The position numbers and the translations under genes are program-made. Positions 44,414-54,720 of a DNA stretch of 64,000 nt are shown piece after piece. The DNA lies in contig NZ_LFXJ01000005.1 of assembly GCF_001183605.1 (NCBI RefSeq), forward strand, positions 1,740,348 through 1,804,347. The letters run 5' to 3'. How positions within the stretch are numbered: position 1 is the stretch's first letter; each line of letters opens with the position of its first letter. The notes under the pieces are model-generated. The model saw only the letters and a list, made by a program, of their open reading frames with translations, searched no databases and was not told the origin of the DNA. Source of the stretch: Lysinibacillus xylanilyticus. GTDB taxonomy: Bacteria; Bacillota; Bacilli; Bacillales_A; Planococcaceae.

Positions 44414-46732
44414 CTACTCCTTTATATTTTCGGATATTTTTATTTTCCCCGCGCCCGCTGTGCCAATTATTGTTGTGATCAGTACCGAACATACCATTAT
44501 TAAAGGACAAAGAACGTACGCAGAAAGTGGATTGACCGAAAAACTAAACGATGACGCCCCAAAAGAGGTGATAACTGCGCCCGCAAGTACCTCTCCAAGT
44601 GTATTTGCCAGTAGAGTTCCAAGAACAATTCCGATAATTGATACGAATACTGCTCGCGAAACAAACTGTATTGTAATATCCGAGTTTGTAAAACCTATTG
44701 CTTTCATGACGGCAATAGAATATCTGTCCTTTGCGACAAGCATTTTCATAAACAATAACGTAACTAGTACCGTTATTACGAGCGCTATAGCAATTGCAGC
44801 ACTGGAGGCCTTTCCGATAGATTTTATTGTCGAGCCGAATGTTTGAGTCACAAATTCATCAATATTGGAAATCTTTGCGAAAGTAAATCTGTCCGCATAC
44901 TCAGAGACTTTTTCATCAATAAGAGATTTATCGGAAAGCTTCGCGCAAATTACGCTCCACATTATATTTTCCGAAGTGTCGCTAAAAACTGCCTTTGCCG
45001 TTTTTCCGCCGTTAGTAATGTCGGAATAAATGCCACTTACCGTTAGCTTTATGTCCTTCCCCTTCATCACGACTGTAATGACATCGCCGACCTTTTTGCC
45101 CATTTCATCAGCGTTCAAAGCCGAAAGTGCAATTTCGTTTTCTGTTGCGGGTGCTCTGCCCTCGGTATATTCAATAGGGAATATCGAGTGGTCTCCGAGT
45201 TCGATTTTTATATTTTCTTCCGAACCGTCTTCCGTTTTTGTTTTGAATGTCTTAGTTGTAAGGATGGTATATTTTGTAATGGAATTATCGTTGTTCATAG
45301 ATTTTAATACTTCAGCAGATTTTCGGGATATATGATCGGTCTGCTGAATATCGATACGAATATCATAGTTTCCAATACCCATATATTTAATGAAGCTTGT
45401 TGAGGAAATCGTGTTGTAAAGGTTTTGTGGGACAATAATGATAAATGCTGAAATTACAAGTACTGCAAGCATTGTGGCGTATAGTCTTTTCCTTGCGAGA
45501 ACGTCTTTGATACCAAGGAAAATGTTCGTGTTAAACAGCTTATTTCTATTCAGGCTAAAACGTTTTGTAACTGCGTTTCTTTCCTGTGATGTGCCAAAGC
45601 GTATTGCTTCTGCAGCAGATATTTTCCGAAAGCGTCTTAGCACTCCGCTTACATAGGCAATTATTGCGAGGAATACAAGCAGTATGCCGATAATTCCTAT
45701 TGCCGCAGCAAAAGAAGAGTTTTCACTTTCCCCCATATAAAGTCGGATATTTTCAAGAAGCAGGCCTTTGAAAAGCAACGAAAGTGCAAAACCAAGAATA
45801 CTACTTAGCGCCGCGATAGCTGTGTACTTCGCAAGGTAAATTTTTTTAATGTCGGAAAGACGCAGCCCTATCGCCTTCATAACACCAATTTCACGGTAAT
45901 CGTCCTCAATTTTCGCAAGAAGTGTAAAGCGTATGCACATAAATGCGATAGCAACGACAAGAACACTTATCAGAAGTATAACTGCTATCATCATCCCATC
46001 GGAAAGTGCGTTAAGTGTTTTGAAAAGTGGATATGTAATCGTTGGTCCGTTCGCTTCAAGTCCTGCGGAGGCATAAGCTGTTTCAAATTCACCAAGTGCC
46101 GATATATCCTTTAGTCTAAACTCAATCAAATACTCCGTACTTCCATGGCTTTTTATTGTCGCGTAATCATTTTGACTAACAAGAAATCTTTTTGAGGAAG
46201 ACAGCATAGAATTCATTTGTGAATCACGGTGGAAGCCAGCTACAGTAAATTCCTTTCCAGCTATTATTGCTTTATCCCCAACCTTTATGGCGGTGTCCTT
46301 CATATAGTTTATCGGAACATAAAGCTCACCATCGGATACGTTTATAATGTCTCCTTCAAGGTCAAGAAGATAATCAAATTTTTCACTCTGTATACTAAGA
46401 CCATTGTCTTGAACATTATTCGCTAGTGATTGATCACCTAAAATAATTTGCCCGTTATCAATGTTGAGAAACTCAAGCACTTGATATTCATCGACGTTGC
46501 TGTTTTGCTCCGCGAAATTCGCAAGCCTTACAGTATCAATATCACCCGAGTGCATTTGCATAAAATGCGGAGTTTTAGCCTGATGCATAAGGGAATCTAT
46601 CGCACCAGAAAGATTGACAATAAGTATCGCCGATAGAGAAACAAGCATTGCCGCAGCGGCGACAAATATCGTTGTTGTTAGCGTTATTAGTTTGCTTTTA
46701 GAAAGGTCATTACGGATTAATCTGAAATACAT
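44414..46732 (-). CDS. FtsX-family ABC permease (MacB/BceB-like)
   Basis: The 772-residue protein has a helix at about 16-40, an extracytoplasmic domain (about 45-240), three helices (about 250-370) and a second similar half (helix about 415, external domain to about 630, three helices to the C-terminus). This is the duplicated FtsX arrangement. The conserved IEDDYREIGVMKAIGLRLSD and KDRYSIAVMKAIGFTNSD cytoplasmic motifs contact the ATPase. With the ATPase it forms a mechanotransmission-type exporter, probably for peptides or lipoproteins. GAGGTG precedes the ATG. Confidence 0.9.
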   Translation of the reverse strand: MYFRLIRNDLSKSKLITLTTTIFVAAAAMLVSLSAILIVNLSGAIDSLMHQAKTPHFMQMHSGDIDTVRLANFAEQNSNVDEYQVLEFLNIDNGQIILGDQSLANNVQDNGLSIQSEKFDYLLDLEGDIINVSDGELYVPINYMKDTAIKVGDKAIIAGKEFTVAGFHRDSQMNSMLSSSKRFLVSQNDYATIKSHGSTEYLIEFRLKDISALGEFETAYASAGLEANGPTITYPLFKTLNALSDGMMIAVILLISVLVVAIAFMCIRFTLLAKIEDDYREIGVMKAIGLRLSDIKKIYLAKYTAIAALSSILGFALSLLFKGLLLENIRLYMGESENSSFAAAIGIIGILLVFLAIIAYVSGVLRRFRKISAAEAIRFGTSQERNAVTKRFSLNRNKLFNTNIFLGIKDVLARKRLYATMLAVLVISAFIIIVPQNLYNTISSTSFIKYMGIGNYDIRIDIQQTDHISRKSAEVLKSMNNDNSITKYTILTTKTFKTKTEDGSEENIKIELGDHSIFPIEYTEGRAPATENEIALSALNADEMGKKVGDVITVVMKGKDIKLTVSGIYSDITNGGKTAKAVFSDTSENIMWSVICAKLSDKSLIDEKVSEYADRFTFAKISNIDEFVTQTFGSTIKSIGKASSAAIAIALVITVLVTLLFMKMLVAKDRYSIAVMKAIGFTNSDITIQFVSRAVFVSIIGIVLGTLLANTLGEVLAGAVITSFGASSFSFSVNPLSAYVLCPLIMVCSVLITTIIGTAGAGKIKISENIKE

Positions 46733-46873
46733 AAGTCACCTCGGTTTTCAAATTGAAGAAAATTAATGAAGTAATTCCCAAGCCCACTTCCTTTGCTGAA
46801 ATGAGCTTTCCCGACTTTTGCAGAAAAACCTTCTGAAGAATCCTCAGAATTAACCACCGTCGTTTCCAATTCC

Positions 46874-47506
46874 TCAATCCTCACCTCCGTTGCCAAACAT
46901 CTTCATCATGTACATAAGACTTCCGCTTTCGACACCGAGCAGTCTTTCTACGTTGAAAATAAAAGCTGGTATACGTGCAGCACGCTCTTCATCTGTTAGA
47001 TCTACCATATCATCATCAAAAACAGTATTCGTATAAGCCACAATCATTTCCATACATTCATACGGATATGGCGTACTAAATAGTCCTTGCTCAATACCCT
47101 CACGGATTATTTCCGTCAATATCGGTGGCAGACCGTTAATGATGACCTTTTGTATTTTCTGATGCATAAGCGCGTTTTGAGGCTTATGTATATGGTCAAT
47201 AATTTCTTTACCGTTTCCGCCACTTATGTTTAGTGCCATCACAACACGGACAATACGCTCGTGAACGGGTATGTTTTTATTTGAGGCAATTTCTTTTGCA
47301 GAGCCTAAAATTTGAGTATTATATCGTTCAATTAGCGCATCCATAATATCTTCCTTCGACTTGAAGTGATAATACAACGTACCCCGTGCAATTCCGACCT
47401 TTTCGAGAATATCGTTAGTACTTGTGCCATCAAAGCCCTTTTGACCGAAAAGCTCATCAGCCGCATCAAGTATTTCGTTTCTGCGCTCCATCGCTTCTTT
47501 TCTCAT
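46874..47506 (-). CDS. TetR-family regulator
   Basis: The 210-residue protein has an N-terminal TetR helix-turn-helix (about 10-55: ILDAADELFGQKGFDGTSTN, then DILEKVGIARGTLYYHFKSK). The C-terminal ligand domain is variable and ends in a Met/Gly-rich tail. It lies 140 bp upstream of the FtsX-ABC genes in the same orientation and probably represses them and itself through the palindrome over its promoter. GGGGGAG precedes the ATG. Confidence 0.9.
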   Translation of the reverse strand: MRKEAMERRNEILDAADELFGQKGFDGTSTNDILEKVGIARGTLYYHFKSKEDIMDALIERYNTQILGSAKEIASNKNIPVHERIVRVVMALNISGGNGKEIIDHIHKPQNALMHQKIQKVIINGLPPILTEIIREGIEQGLFSTPYPYECMEMIVAYTNTVFDDDMVDLTDEERAARIPAFIFNVERLLGVESGSLMYMMKMFGNGGED

Positions 47507-47527
47507 TTTTACTCCCCCTAACTAGAC

Positions 47528-47574
47528 CGACAGTCTGTCGATAAAAATTATAGCATTTTACAATAAATTGTCAA
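47528..47574 (-). promoter_or_regulatory. Promoter and operator of the TetR gene
   Basis: On the minus strand TTGACA-type -35 (47569-47574) and a perfect TATAAT -10 (47547-47552) are 16 bp apart. A 6-bp arm palindrome CGACAG-T-CTGTCG (47528-47540) covers the transcription start region, where TetR binding would block initiation. Confidence 0.75.
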
Positions 47575-47699
47575 TAGGCTGTTCCGATTTTGTAAAAAAC
47601 TATCAATTTATTGAAATCTCACATGCAAAAATATCCTCTTATTCATTTTAAATGATAGAATTAAATGTAAGAAGTATATATGTTGAGAGGAAATCTAAA

Positions 47700-48569
47700 A
47701 TGTCAGAAGTACAAAAAATGGATTATACAATGGGAAAAAAGATACGTGAAAGTTTACAGGCAGATTGTCAAAGTTGTTTTGGTCTATGCTGCACGGCTTT
47801 AAATATTGCTGCTTCTAGCGACTTTGCCATTAATAAAGCAGCTGGGACACCTTGCCCTAATCTACAATCAGATTTTAGCTGTCAAATTCATAGTAAACTT
47901 AGAGATCAAGGGTTTAAAGGATGTACAGTTTTTGATTGTTTAGGAGCTGGACAAAAGGTTTCACAAACAACCTTCCACGGACAAGACTGGCGACAACACC
48001 CTGAAACTTCTGAGAAAATGTTTCGTGTCTTTCCGATTATGGACCAACTTTATGAAATGATTGCCTACGTAGCAGAGGCAATATCGTATAAGGTTAATTC
48101 ATCCCTATTTAACAAGCTACAAATACAATTAGAACAGCTACAGCGTGCAACAGAGCTAGAAGCTGATGCTTTACTAGCAATAGATATACCTAATTTTCGA
48201 TTGCCAGTAAATAGTTTACTGTTAGAAACAAGTGAACAAATTCGCCATAGCCTAATCAAAAAAACTGATAATCAAAAAAAACATCGAAAGTATGATTATA
48301 GAGGAGTCGATTGGATTGGGAAAAATTTAAAGGGCAAGGATTTAAGAGCAACTGATCTTAGAGGATCTTATTTAATTGCTGCCAATCTACAAAATGCAGA
48401 TTTAAGAGGGGTTGATTTTATTGGCGCAGATTTACGTGACGCAAATTTACGTGGCGCAGACCTTTCAACGAGTATGTTTTTAACTCAAATGCAAATTAAT
48501 TCAGCACAAGGCAATCATCAAACAAAACTACCCTCCCACCTAAAACGTCCTTCTTATTGGGTTGACTAA
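47700..48569 (+). CDS. Cys-rich pentapeptide-repeat protein
   Basis: The protein has 289 residues. The N-terminal region (about 15-85) has CQSCFGLCCTALNIA, PCPNL, FSCQIH and GCTVFDCLGAGQ; the spaced cysteines look metal- or Fe-S-binding. The C-terminal third (about 200-265) consists of pentapeptide repeats of A(D/N)LRG form, for example LKGKDLRATDLRGSYLIAAN, which fold as a right-handed beta helix. I recall proteins with the same combination in actinobacteria and Bacillales; their function is not known. ATG at 47700 has AGAGG nine bases upstream. It is divergent from the TetR gene. Confidence 0.8.
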   Translation: MSEVQKMDYTMGKKIRESLQADCQSCFGLCCTALNIAASSDFAINKAAGTPCPNLQSDFSCQIHSKLRDQGFKGCTVFDCLGAGQKVSQTTFHGQDWRQHPETSEKMFRVFPIMDQLYEMIAYVAEAISYKVNSSLFNKLQIQLEQLQRATELEADALLAIDIPNFRLPVNSLLLETSEQIRHSLIKKTDNQKKHRKYDYRGVDWIGKNLKGKDLRATDLRGSYLIAANLQNADLRGVDFIGADLRDANLRGADLSTSMFLTQMQINSAQGNHQTKLPSHLKRPSYWVD

Positions 48570-48936
48570 CATGAGAAAGGGCAGATGAACGTAATTCATT
48601 TGCCCTTCTGACTGTAGATAAATTCTATTTTGTCTACTTAAAAATGTATGGTATTTTAAACGGCTAACACCGTTATTTGTAAAAAAGTTTGATTAAGACC
48701 ACAGAAGTATTCAAAGCAGCTGTAGCACTTGTGAGCGTTGATTCAATCATAACTACAGCTTTGACTGTTCAAAGCATATGAAGATGTAGAAACGTTCCTG
48801 TAAGTGAACAACGGGACAAAAGGACTAACGTGTATGAGTTGTAATATGTACAAGTCCTTTAGATTGTTGGAGCTAAAAAATTATTATGAAAATTGCACCC
48901 AATGAATATACAATCCCTATTTCAGTATAGTTGCAT
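48570..48936. other. Intergenic region, no gene
   Basis: Apart from the terminator at its left end I see no gene, repeat or operator. AT-rich. Confidence 0.5.
48574..48609 (+). terminator. Probable terminator of the pentapeptide gene
   Basis: AGAAAGGGCAGATGAA and TTCATTTGCCCTTCT pair with one bulge and one mismatch, starting five bases after the stop codon. The T-run is weak. Confidence 0.6.
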
Positions 48937-49149
48937 TTATAAATTAATTACGAATAAATTCAGAGCCCAACTAAGAATTGAAATAATAACAATACTCCAA
49001 GCATTTTTCTTACGCTGTGTTACACCTATAATTCCCATAATCACCCCTAATAATGGTGAAAATAGAATAGCGATAATATACGCCAAAATATTGTAGATTC
49101 TGTAACTGTAGATTTCGTTACTTTCATTACCGTGTTTGACACTATCCAT
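48937..49149 (-). CDS. Small two-helix membrane protein
   Basis: The protein is 70 residues, with two hydrophobic helices (about 17-40 and 48-68) joined by a basic loop TQRKKNAW. The pattern IIAILFSPLLGVIMGIIGVT followed by Gln-Arg-Lys-Lys resembles DUF4190-type proteins. The ATG at 49149 has GGGGGA six bases upstream, better placed than the ATG two codons earlier. Function unknown; the C-terminus NLFVINL may be an unusual exposed tail. Confidence 0.65.
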   Translation of the reverse strand: MDSVKHGNESNEIYSYRIYNILAYIIAILFSPLLGVIMGIIGVTQRKKNAWSIVIISILSWALNLFVINL

Positions 49150-49341
49150 TTTCATTCCCCCTATCTTGCTTTTCTTAACTAACGAGAAATTTTTCTAATC
49201 AACTATGCCTCGGCTTTTGGCCAACTTGATATAGGTCACTCAGTCATGTGTTGTTGCTGTCGCTTCGCTTTCGCAACTTTGAGTTATCTACCGTAACAGT
49301 TTTAAGATTAATAAACCTATTCGAAAAAGACTCAAATAATA

Positions 49342-49527
49342 TTATCCATTCTTCCATTTATAGGGTATTTTTACCCAATCGTAAAATATATTAAAAAGGA
49401 AATATAAAATTGATATTCCAATAATTTGGCCCCATTGAATGTCATCACGAAATAACCATTGAAATGTAATAAACAGTATGAAAAAAATAAGCGAATATTG
49501 TATATTTTTCTTTATAATTTTTACCAT
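49342..49527 (-). CDS. Small membrane protein of unknown function
   Basis: The protein is 61 residues, with two hydrophobic segments (about 9-24 and 33-48), a basic N-terminus (MVKIIKKN) and a basic C-terminus (KIPYKWKNG). The ATG at 49527 is preceded by GAGGAGG six bases upstream, much better than the upstream frame starts. No family recognised. Confidence 0.6.
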   Translation of the reverse strand: MVKIIKKNIQYSLIFFILFITFQWLFRDDIQWGQIIGISILYFLFNIFYDWVKIPYKWKNG

Positions 49528-49637
49528 ATTCATCCTCCTCATACAATAATACACCATTTATGCTTATCTAAGAAACCTCCACCGTTAGTTTAAATCCGCT
49601 TCGGTATGCTCACGATTCATTGCAAAATATAATTGCA

Positions 49638-49675
49638 AACGCCACTTCAAATTAATCCTTGAAGTGGCGTTTTTA
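49638..49675. terminator. Terminator after the large nuclease gene
   Basis: AAACGCCACTTCAA and TTGAAGTGGCGTTT form a 14-bp perfect stem with an 8-nt loop; TTTTT follows on the plus strand and GCAATT on the minus strand. It lies 30 bp past the nuclease stop codon. Confidence 0.75.
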
Positions 49676-49703
49676 GTAATCTTCTATAGATATATTTATT
49701 AAC

Positions 49704-52700
49704 TTACCAAATCTTCTCCACCCATTCAGGATGGTCTATAAACGGATTTCGATTTCCTTGGATTTCGTAAATTCTTTCATTTCTTTGTTTTTCATATTCA
49801 TCTACAGGATCTTGTTTGTGCCATTGTAATAGAACCGAAAGTTTACCGTGGTAAGGAGCTGTTCCATTATTGACTTTGTCATTTAATTCAAGATCCACCT
49901 TATCTCCAGCCTCATAGCGAGTTGCCATATATAATAGTATACGTGCTACATCACCTTTTACACGATTAGGTGGTTCGAATGAATCTGAATCTTTCAAGCA
50001 ACCATTACAGCCAGCCACTGGACTGCCACCATTGTCAAAGTCTAAATTTCCTCTTGAGCTATTAACTTGTACATCGGTTGGGCGTAAGTGATGGATATCT
50101 GTTCCGGGTCCATTGCTTGTCCCAAAGTTACCATGTGATTTTGCCCACGTATGCTCTCGGTTCCAGTTCCCTACATTACCACCACTGTTTGTTTTTGAAC
50201 TAGATTTACCAGAGTAAAATAAAATGACATTACTCGGATTAGAAGGATCTTCATCTGTATACTTCAATGCATTCCAAACATCATCATAAGAAAGTACCTT
50301 TTGTTCAGAAATGATATCATGAAGAGCCTTTTTTAGCGCTTGACCTTCCTTGTTATAGGCACCTGCATAATAATCATTAGCAATCACTGTAACACTAAAA
50401 CTTGTAGTGACACTTTTCTTTCCATCAGATGCTGTAACGCCAACAATATGACTACCCTCAGCTAAATTGAGTGTTAGAACCTTTCCATTGATAGTGCCTT
50501 TTGTAGCCGTAAATGAAAGTTCATCACCATCAGGATCGGAAAAATGATTTGTTAAATCAATTTTAATTTCTTCTCCTACAGCTACAGTTTTATTTGAAAT
50601 CGGATTTTGAATTATTGGTTGATTGTTTTCTGCAGGCACAGATGGATCCACAATTGGTTTCCCCTTCGAATTTGTAAATTTAATTTGCTCAGGAGCTGCA
50701 CCCTTTGTATATATGATCGATTTTAAATCTAAATTTTCAGCGCCTCTTATTTCACTTACTTTTGCACCTTCAATTGTGAGTGATTTCACGGTAGTGCCTT
50801 TAAGGTCAATAATCATCCCTGCTTTCGCTGGGCTAAGAATAACATCAGTCGTCTTAAAGCCTTCTCCATGTAGCTCCGCATAGGCACCTTTAAGGAACAC
50901 ACCTTTTGGAATAACAGATTGAGCGTCTAGATGTACTGCTACACTAGGTTTATTTATTGTCAATTTGTTCTTTTTGAAGTTCTTATAGTCATATACTATT
51001 TCAGGCTTAATGGGTTCAACTGTTGGTTTATTAACATCTATTTGAACCATTACAGGATCATGGTCACTTGCACGGCCAGCCATGTCCGTAAAATCCGCAT
51101 TAATATGAAGAATATCAACATCCGTTTTCTCTGCCAGATTGTTTGACACTAAAATATGGTCTAATACTTGTGAGTTCCCTTGAAATACATATGTGTAACG
51201 ATCAGAGGCTTCTACTTTATTAATCATATTTGTCATTAATTGACCTTCATGGATTTTAAGCGAATCCGCAAATTGATAATCATTAAAATCACCTAAAGAT
51301 ACAATATTGGCATCAGGATTTTTTGTTTTAATATCCCCAACAAAATTATTAACGATGTTGGCGATTTTTTTACGTTGTGCTTCACTTCCATACTGTGGAG
51401 GCTGAATCGCACCAAATAAAGGAGTATCTCCTGTTTTTGAATTCCAATGATTTGCGATAACAACTACATCTTCATCTTGGAATTCAAATTGTGCTGCTAA
51501 AGGTTTGCGGCTACTATTAAACGCTTCGTTGTTTGGGTCAATTCGACCAGGGTTCAGTGTTAATTTTCCATCTTGATAACCAACAGCTGTTGTAGCATCT
51601 CCTGCTAGCATACCTTCCTTCAGCTTCACTCGCTCTGGATTATAAAGGAAGCCAACTCGAATATTCGCATCTGGTGCTCCACCGTCTTGATTGTTAATTG
51701 GATCGATATTAACATATTGATACTCGACACCACCTACACCTTTAATAGCGTCAATTAGTCTTTTGTAACTTTGATCCGCTTTGGAATCTCCAGCTGATGG
51801 CCCGTTATTATCCTGTACCTCTGTAACACCAACAATATCAGGGCTACCCATATCAATACCAATTGCTCTTGCTAGTTTTTTCGCTTTATCATCAGTAGTA
51901 GAAGTTTTGTTATTAGAGAAGTTCTCCAAATTATACGAGGCAATTGTTAGCTTATCTTCTGCCTTTACTATTTTTGTTCTCTCTGGTGATGTATTTCCTT
52001 TTTCATATGCTGCCTTCATTTCATCTAAAGAAGCATAGATTTTAAAGTTTTGATAGGAATAGCCTACGATTCCTGTAATTGGCCCTTTAAATTTATCACC
52101 TGTAGCAACCTCAAAATCACGTGCAGCTCCATTCGGTTCTAATCGGAATTGAACTCTGTTTGGATTTGCATTATCTTTCTCATACAATACCCCACCGTGA
52201 ATGGTGTTTGTTGGTTCATCCTCAAGTACCGTTACTAAATCTCCATGCTCCTGTGGCGCTACCGCTTTCACGTTGCCAACTTCTACTCTCATACCTTCAA
52301 TACTTTCCCAAAAATCAATAGCGTCGATTGTTGGATTAAAAATGCCAAGCTGATCACTGTCTATTTTACTAAAAGACATTTTTAACTTATCAATATTAAT
52401 TGCTTTTGGTAATGCTACACTACTTTTAAGTACTTCTACTTTCCCATTTTGATCGTTACGCACATTAATTTGTGTAGTTTTTAAATCTGTTTTCTGCCTG
52501 TCATCATAGCCATCGTAAGCATATTCGCTTACTTTACCTTTAACAGATACTAAATCCCCTACCTTTACTGGCCATGGTTTATTGCCACTGTACAGAAAAA
52601 TTCCTTCAGAAGTATTTGGATCATTATCAGCCAATTCATCTGGCGTTTGAATCGTATAATACCAATTATTATTTAACGTAAATGAATAAGTTACGATTCC

Positions 52701-54176
52701 TTCAATTCCTTCAACTGTCTTCCCATCAAATGTTGAAGCATGCCCTGCACCTTGAATATCATGAATTTGTAATTTATCTGCAAAGGTATAATCAAATGTA
52801 GTTATTTCACTGTATGTGCCATCTTTAGCTTTAACTATTGTTTTTAAAGTAGTATTTTTGCTAATCTCAATTGGTGTCTCATATTTAATACTTTTATCAG
52901 TTGGTTCCGTGCCATCTACTGTGTAATAAATTTCTGCATTTGCCGTCGGTGTTGTTAAGGTAATTGTTGTTTTCCCAACAAACGTCCCACTTCCAGGAGA
53001 TGCGATAGCAGGTTTTAGTGCTGAACTATCCTCTATGATATCTTCTTTTGATCGAGGAATGACTTGATAGTCTGTATCGAACTGTTGAACAATCCCAGTG
53101 ATAGATTCATAGTTTGTACCGACAGTTAATCCCAGCGAATTTGTTTCATCTCGTACGAGGAAATTCGTTCCGTCATTTGCAGTAAAGTTTGCCCATCCAG
53201 CCCCTTGCTGAACATCTGTAAGAGTAACATTATTCACTGTTACTAGCTGTGATTCGCTATCCTCGTTTACTTGAGCTCCTGTTACTACCTTTGGAGAAGG
53301 TACACCAGCATTTTCAACTTTTTCAACGATTGTAGCACCATCTAATTGTAGTAACCCTCGATAGTCAACTAACTTTCCTTTTAAAGTAACTTCATCTCCG
53401 ACAGACATAGCTAGACTAGTAGGTCTTACGGCAATACCACCTGTATCATCTTGGACCGAGAACGTATTTTTCAAGCCCGCTACAACTCTACCTTTGATAG
53501 TGACCGTTTCACCTTCACCTTTATTTCGAGCATCTCCAATTGAAAGAATTGCCGGTGCTTCGGGGTCAACAGGCTCACCTGAATCGTTATCCATTACGTG
53601 TTGCCCTAAATTGGAGAAATCATCTACTGAAAATGAATTCCATTCTGATGCTGAATTAAATGGATCATTAATATTTGTATCACCCGTCAAGACTGAAGCC
53701 TTTCTTACTAAAGTTACATCTTTAGCAAAATCTGCTGAAGAACCTACTTGTCCAATGGAATCGACTATTTCACCAGATTTCCTTAATACGACTGGATCAT
53801 TTCCATTGAAATTTATAACAGTTATGTTTTCTAGATTTCCTTTTGCTTTAATGTTTGGATTTGCATCTTTATGGTATAAAACATAGGTAGCCCCATTTTC
53901 TAGAGTACCTGTCAGACTCACTTTATTCTTCGCGGTTGCTTCTCCGTTCGTATGAAGCTCTAGCGTATAATTACTTAGGTCAACCGCGGTGCCTGTACCA
54001 TTATATATTTCAATTGCTTTATTAAAGGAACTTCCCTCAATATACTCTGAAATGATTAAATCCTTTGCAAGGGTTTCAGCATTTACAGTAATGGGTGCTA
54101 CTGGTGCGGCAATACTTGCAATTAAAGTTGTTGCTAAAAAGGCATTTATCGGCTTCTTCCAATTCTTCTTTGACAT
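49704..54176 (-). CDS. Large secreted protein with two nuclease domains
   Basis: This 1490-residue exported protein has a signal peptide (about 1-34). A lamin-tail domain (about 38-195, VISEYIEGSSFNKAIEIYNG-like) and OB-fold regions (about 208-330, LSIGDARNKGEGETVTIKGR) follow, then a chitobiase-type Ig domain (about 345-420) and a further OB-like region (to about 720). An endonuclease/exonuclease/phosphatase domain (about 745-1040) has ASYNLENFS, GVTEVQDNNG, ANHWNSKTGD, SLGDFNDYQF and SDHDPV. After a cadherin-like domain (about 1185-1265) comes a C-terminal endonuclease I domain (about 1270-1480) with NREHTWAKSHG and DIHHLRPTDVQVNSSRGN. Both active sites look intact, so it should degrade extracellular DNA and RNA. 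AAAGGAG precedes the ATG. Confidence 0.88.
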   Translation of the reverse strand: MSKKNWKKPINAFLATTLIASIAAPVAPITVNAETLAKDLIISEYIEGSSFNKAIEIYNGTGTAVDLSNYTLELHTNGEATAKNKVSLTGTLENGATYVLYHKDANPNIKAKGNLENITVINFNGNDPVVLRKSGEIVDSIGQVGSSADFAKDVTLVRKASVLTGDTNINDPFNSASEWNSFSVDDFSNLGQHVMDNDSGEPVDPEAPAILSIGDARNKGEGETVTIKGRVVAGLKNTFSVQDDTGGIAVRPTSLAMSVGDEVTLKGKLVDYRGLLQLDGATIVEKVENAGVPSPKVVTGAQVNEDSESQLVTVNNVTLTDVQQGAGWANFTANDGTNFLVRDETNSLGLTVGTNYESITGIVQQFDTDYQVIPRSKEDIIEDSSALKPAIASPGSGTFVGKTTITLTTPTANAEIYYTVDGTEPTDKSIKYETPIEISKNTTLKTIVKAKDGTYSEITTFDYTFADKLQIHDIQGAGHASTFDGKTVEGIEGIVTYSFTLNNNWYYTIQTPDELADNDPNTSEGIFLYSGNKPWPVKVGDLVSVKGKVSEYAYDGYDDRQKTDLKTTQINVRNDQNGKVEVLKSSVALPKAINIDKLKMSFSKIDSDQLGIFNPTIDAIDFWESIEGMRVEVGNVKAVAPQEHGDLVTVLEDEPTNTIHGGVLYEKDNANPNRVQFRLEPNGAARDFEVATGDKFKGPITGIVGYSYQNFKIYASLDEMKAAYEKGNTSPERTKIVKAEDKLTIASYNLENFSNNKTSTTDDKAKKLARAIGIDMGSPDIVGVTEVQDNNGPSAGDSKADQSYKRLIDAIKGVGGVEYQYVNIDPINNQDGGAPDANIRVGFLYNPERVKLKEGMLAGDATTAVGYQDGKLTLNPGRIDPNNEAFNSSRKPLAAQFEFQDEDVVVIANHWNSKTGDTPLFGAIQPPQYGSEAQRKKIANIVNNFVGDIKTKNPDANIVSLGDFNDYQFADSLKIHEGQLMTNMINKVEASDRYTYVFQGNSQVLDHILVSNNLAEKTDVDILHINADFTDMAGRASDHDPVMVQIDVNKPTVEPIKPEIVYDYKNFKKNKLTINKPSVAVHLDAQSVIPKGVFLKGAYAELHGEGFKTTDVILSPAKAGMIIDLKGTTVKSLTIEGAKVSEIRGAENLDLKSIIYTKGAAPEQIKFTNSKGKPIVDPSVPAENNQPIIQNPISNKTVAVGEEIKIDLTNHFSDPDGDELSFTATKGTINGKVLTLNLAEGSHIVGVTASDGKKSVTTSFSVTVIANDYYAGAYNKEGQALKKALHDIISEQKVLSYDDVWNALKYTDEDPSNPSNVILFYSGKSSSKTNSGGNVGNWNREHTWAKSHGNFGTSNGPGTDIHHLRPTDVQVNSSRGNLDFDNGGSPVAGCNGCLKDSDSFEPPNRVKGDVARILLYMATRYEAGDKVDLELNDKVNNGTAPYHGKLSVLLQWHKQDPVDEYEKQRNERIYEIQGNRNPFIDHPEWVEKIW

Positions 54177-54218
54177 CTAGTAAATTCTCCTTTCAATTTT
54201 AAGAATGATAGTTTTTAT

Positions 54219-54253
54219 CAATTATGCCCTGTCATAATTGCGTCCGGAATCGG
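54219..54253. repeat. Fragment of the three-hairpin dispersed element
   Basis: CAATTATGCCCTGTCATAATTG (hairpin with one mismatch pair) is followed by CGTCCGGAATCGG. This is hairpin 1 plus the start of hairpin 2 of the element at 32111-32246. The rest of the element is absent. It lies 40 bp upstream of the nuclease start codon. Confidence 0.65.
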
Positions 54254-54720
54254 GAATTATGCGCCCTTAATGAAATCAACTAATGCTTGGTGTCCTTCTG
54301 TTGTTTATTGGCTCTAACCTCCTTAACTGCTGTCACCTTTCTAGCAATATTGTTTAGATTCGCGCCTGTGTGTCGTTTGAATGCATTAACACAAAGTAAA
54401 TCTATCATTGCTATTTCACCTTATCTAGGCTTTCCGTTTGGGCAGATACCGTACAGACGACTTTTATCGCATACGACATGTCGTAAATAGTCGAACTATT
54501 TAAAACACATTCTCCCATTACATATATATGTAAACATATTATTATTAATTCACTATTTTTATAGTATTTAAATTATGTTAATGAATTGTAATAATAGAAA
54601 AACACATCTACTATAGGGAGTTTAACGATTTATAACATAATTTTAACAAATAAACAAAATTTGACACTCACCCGATTTACCTAACTATAAAAGAACGGGC
54701 AAATTACATTTACATCAAGA

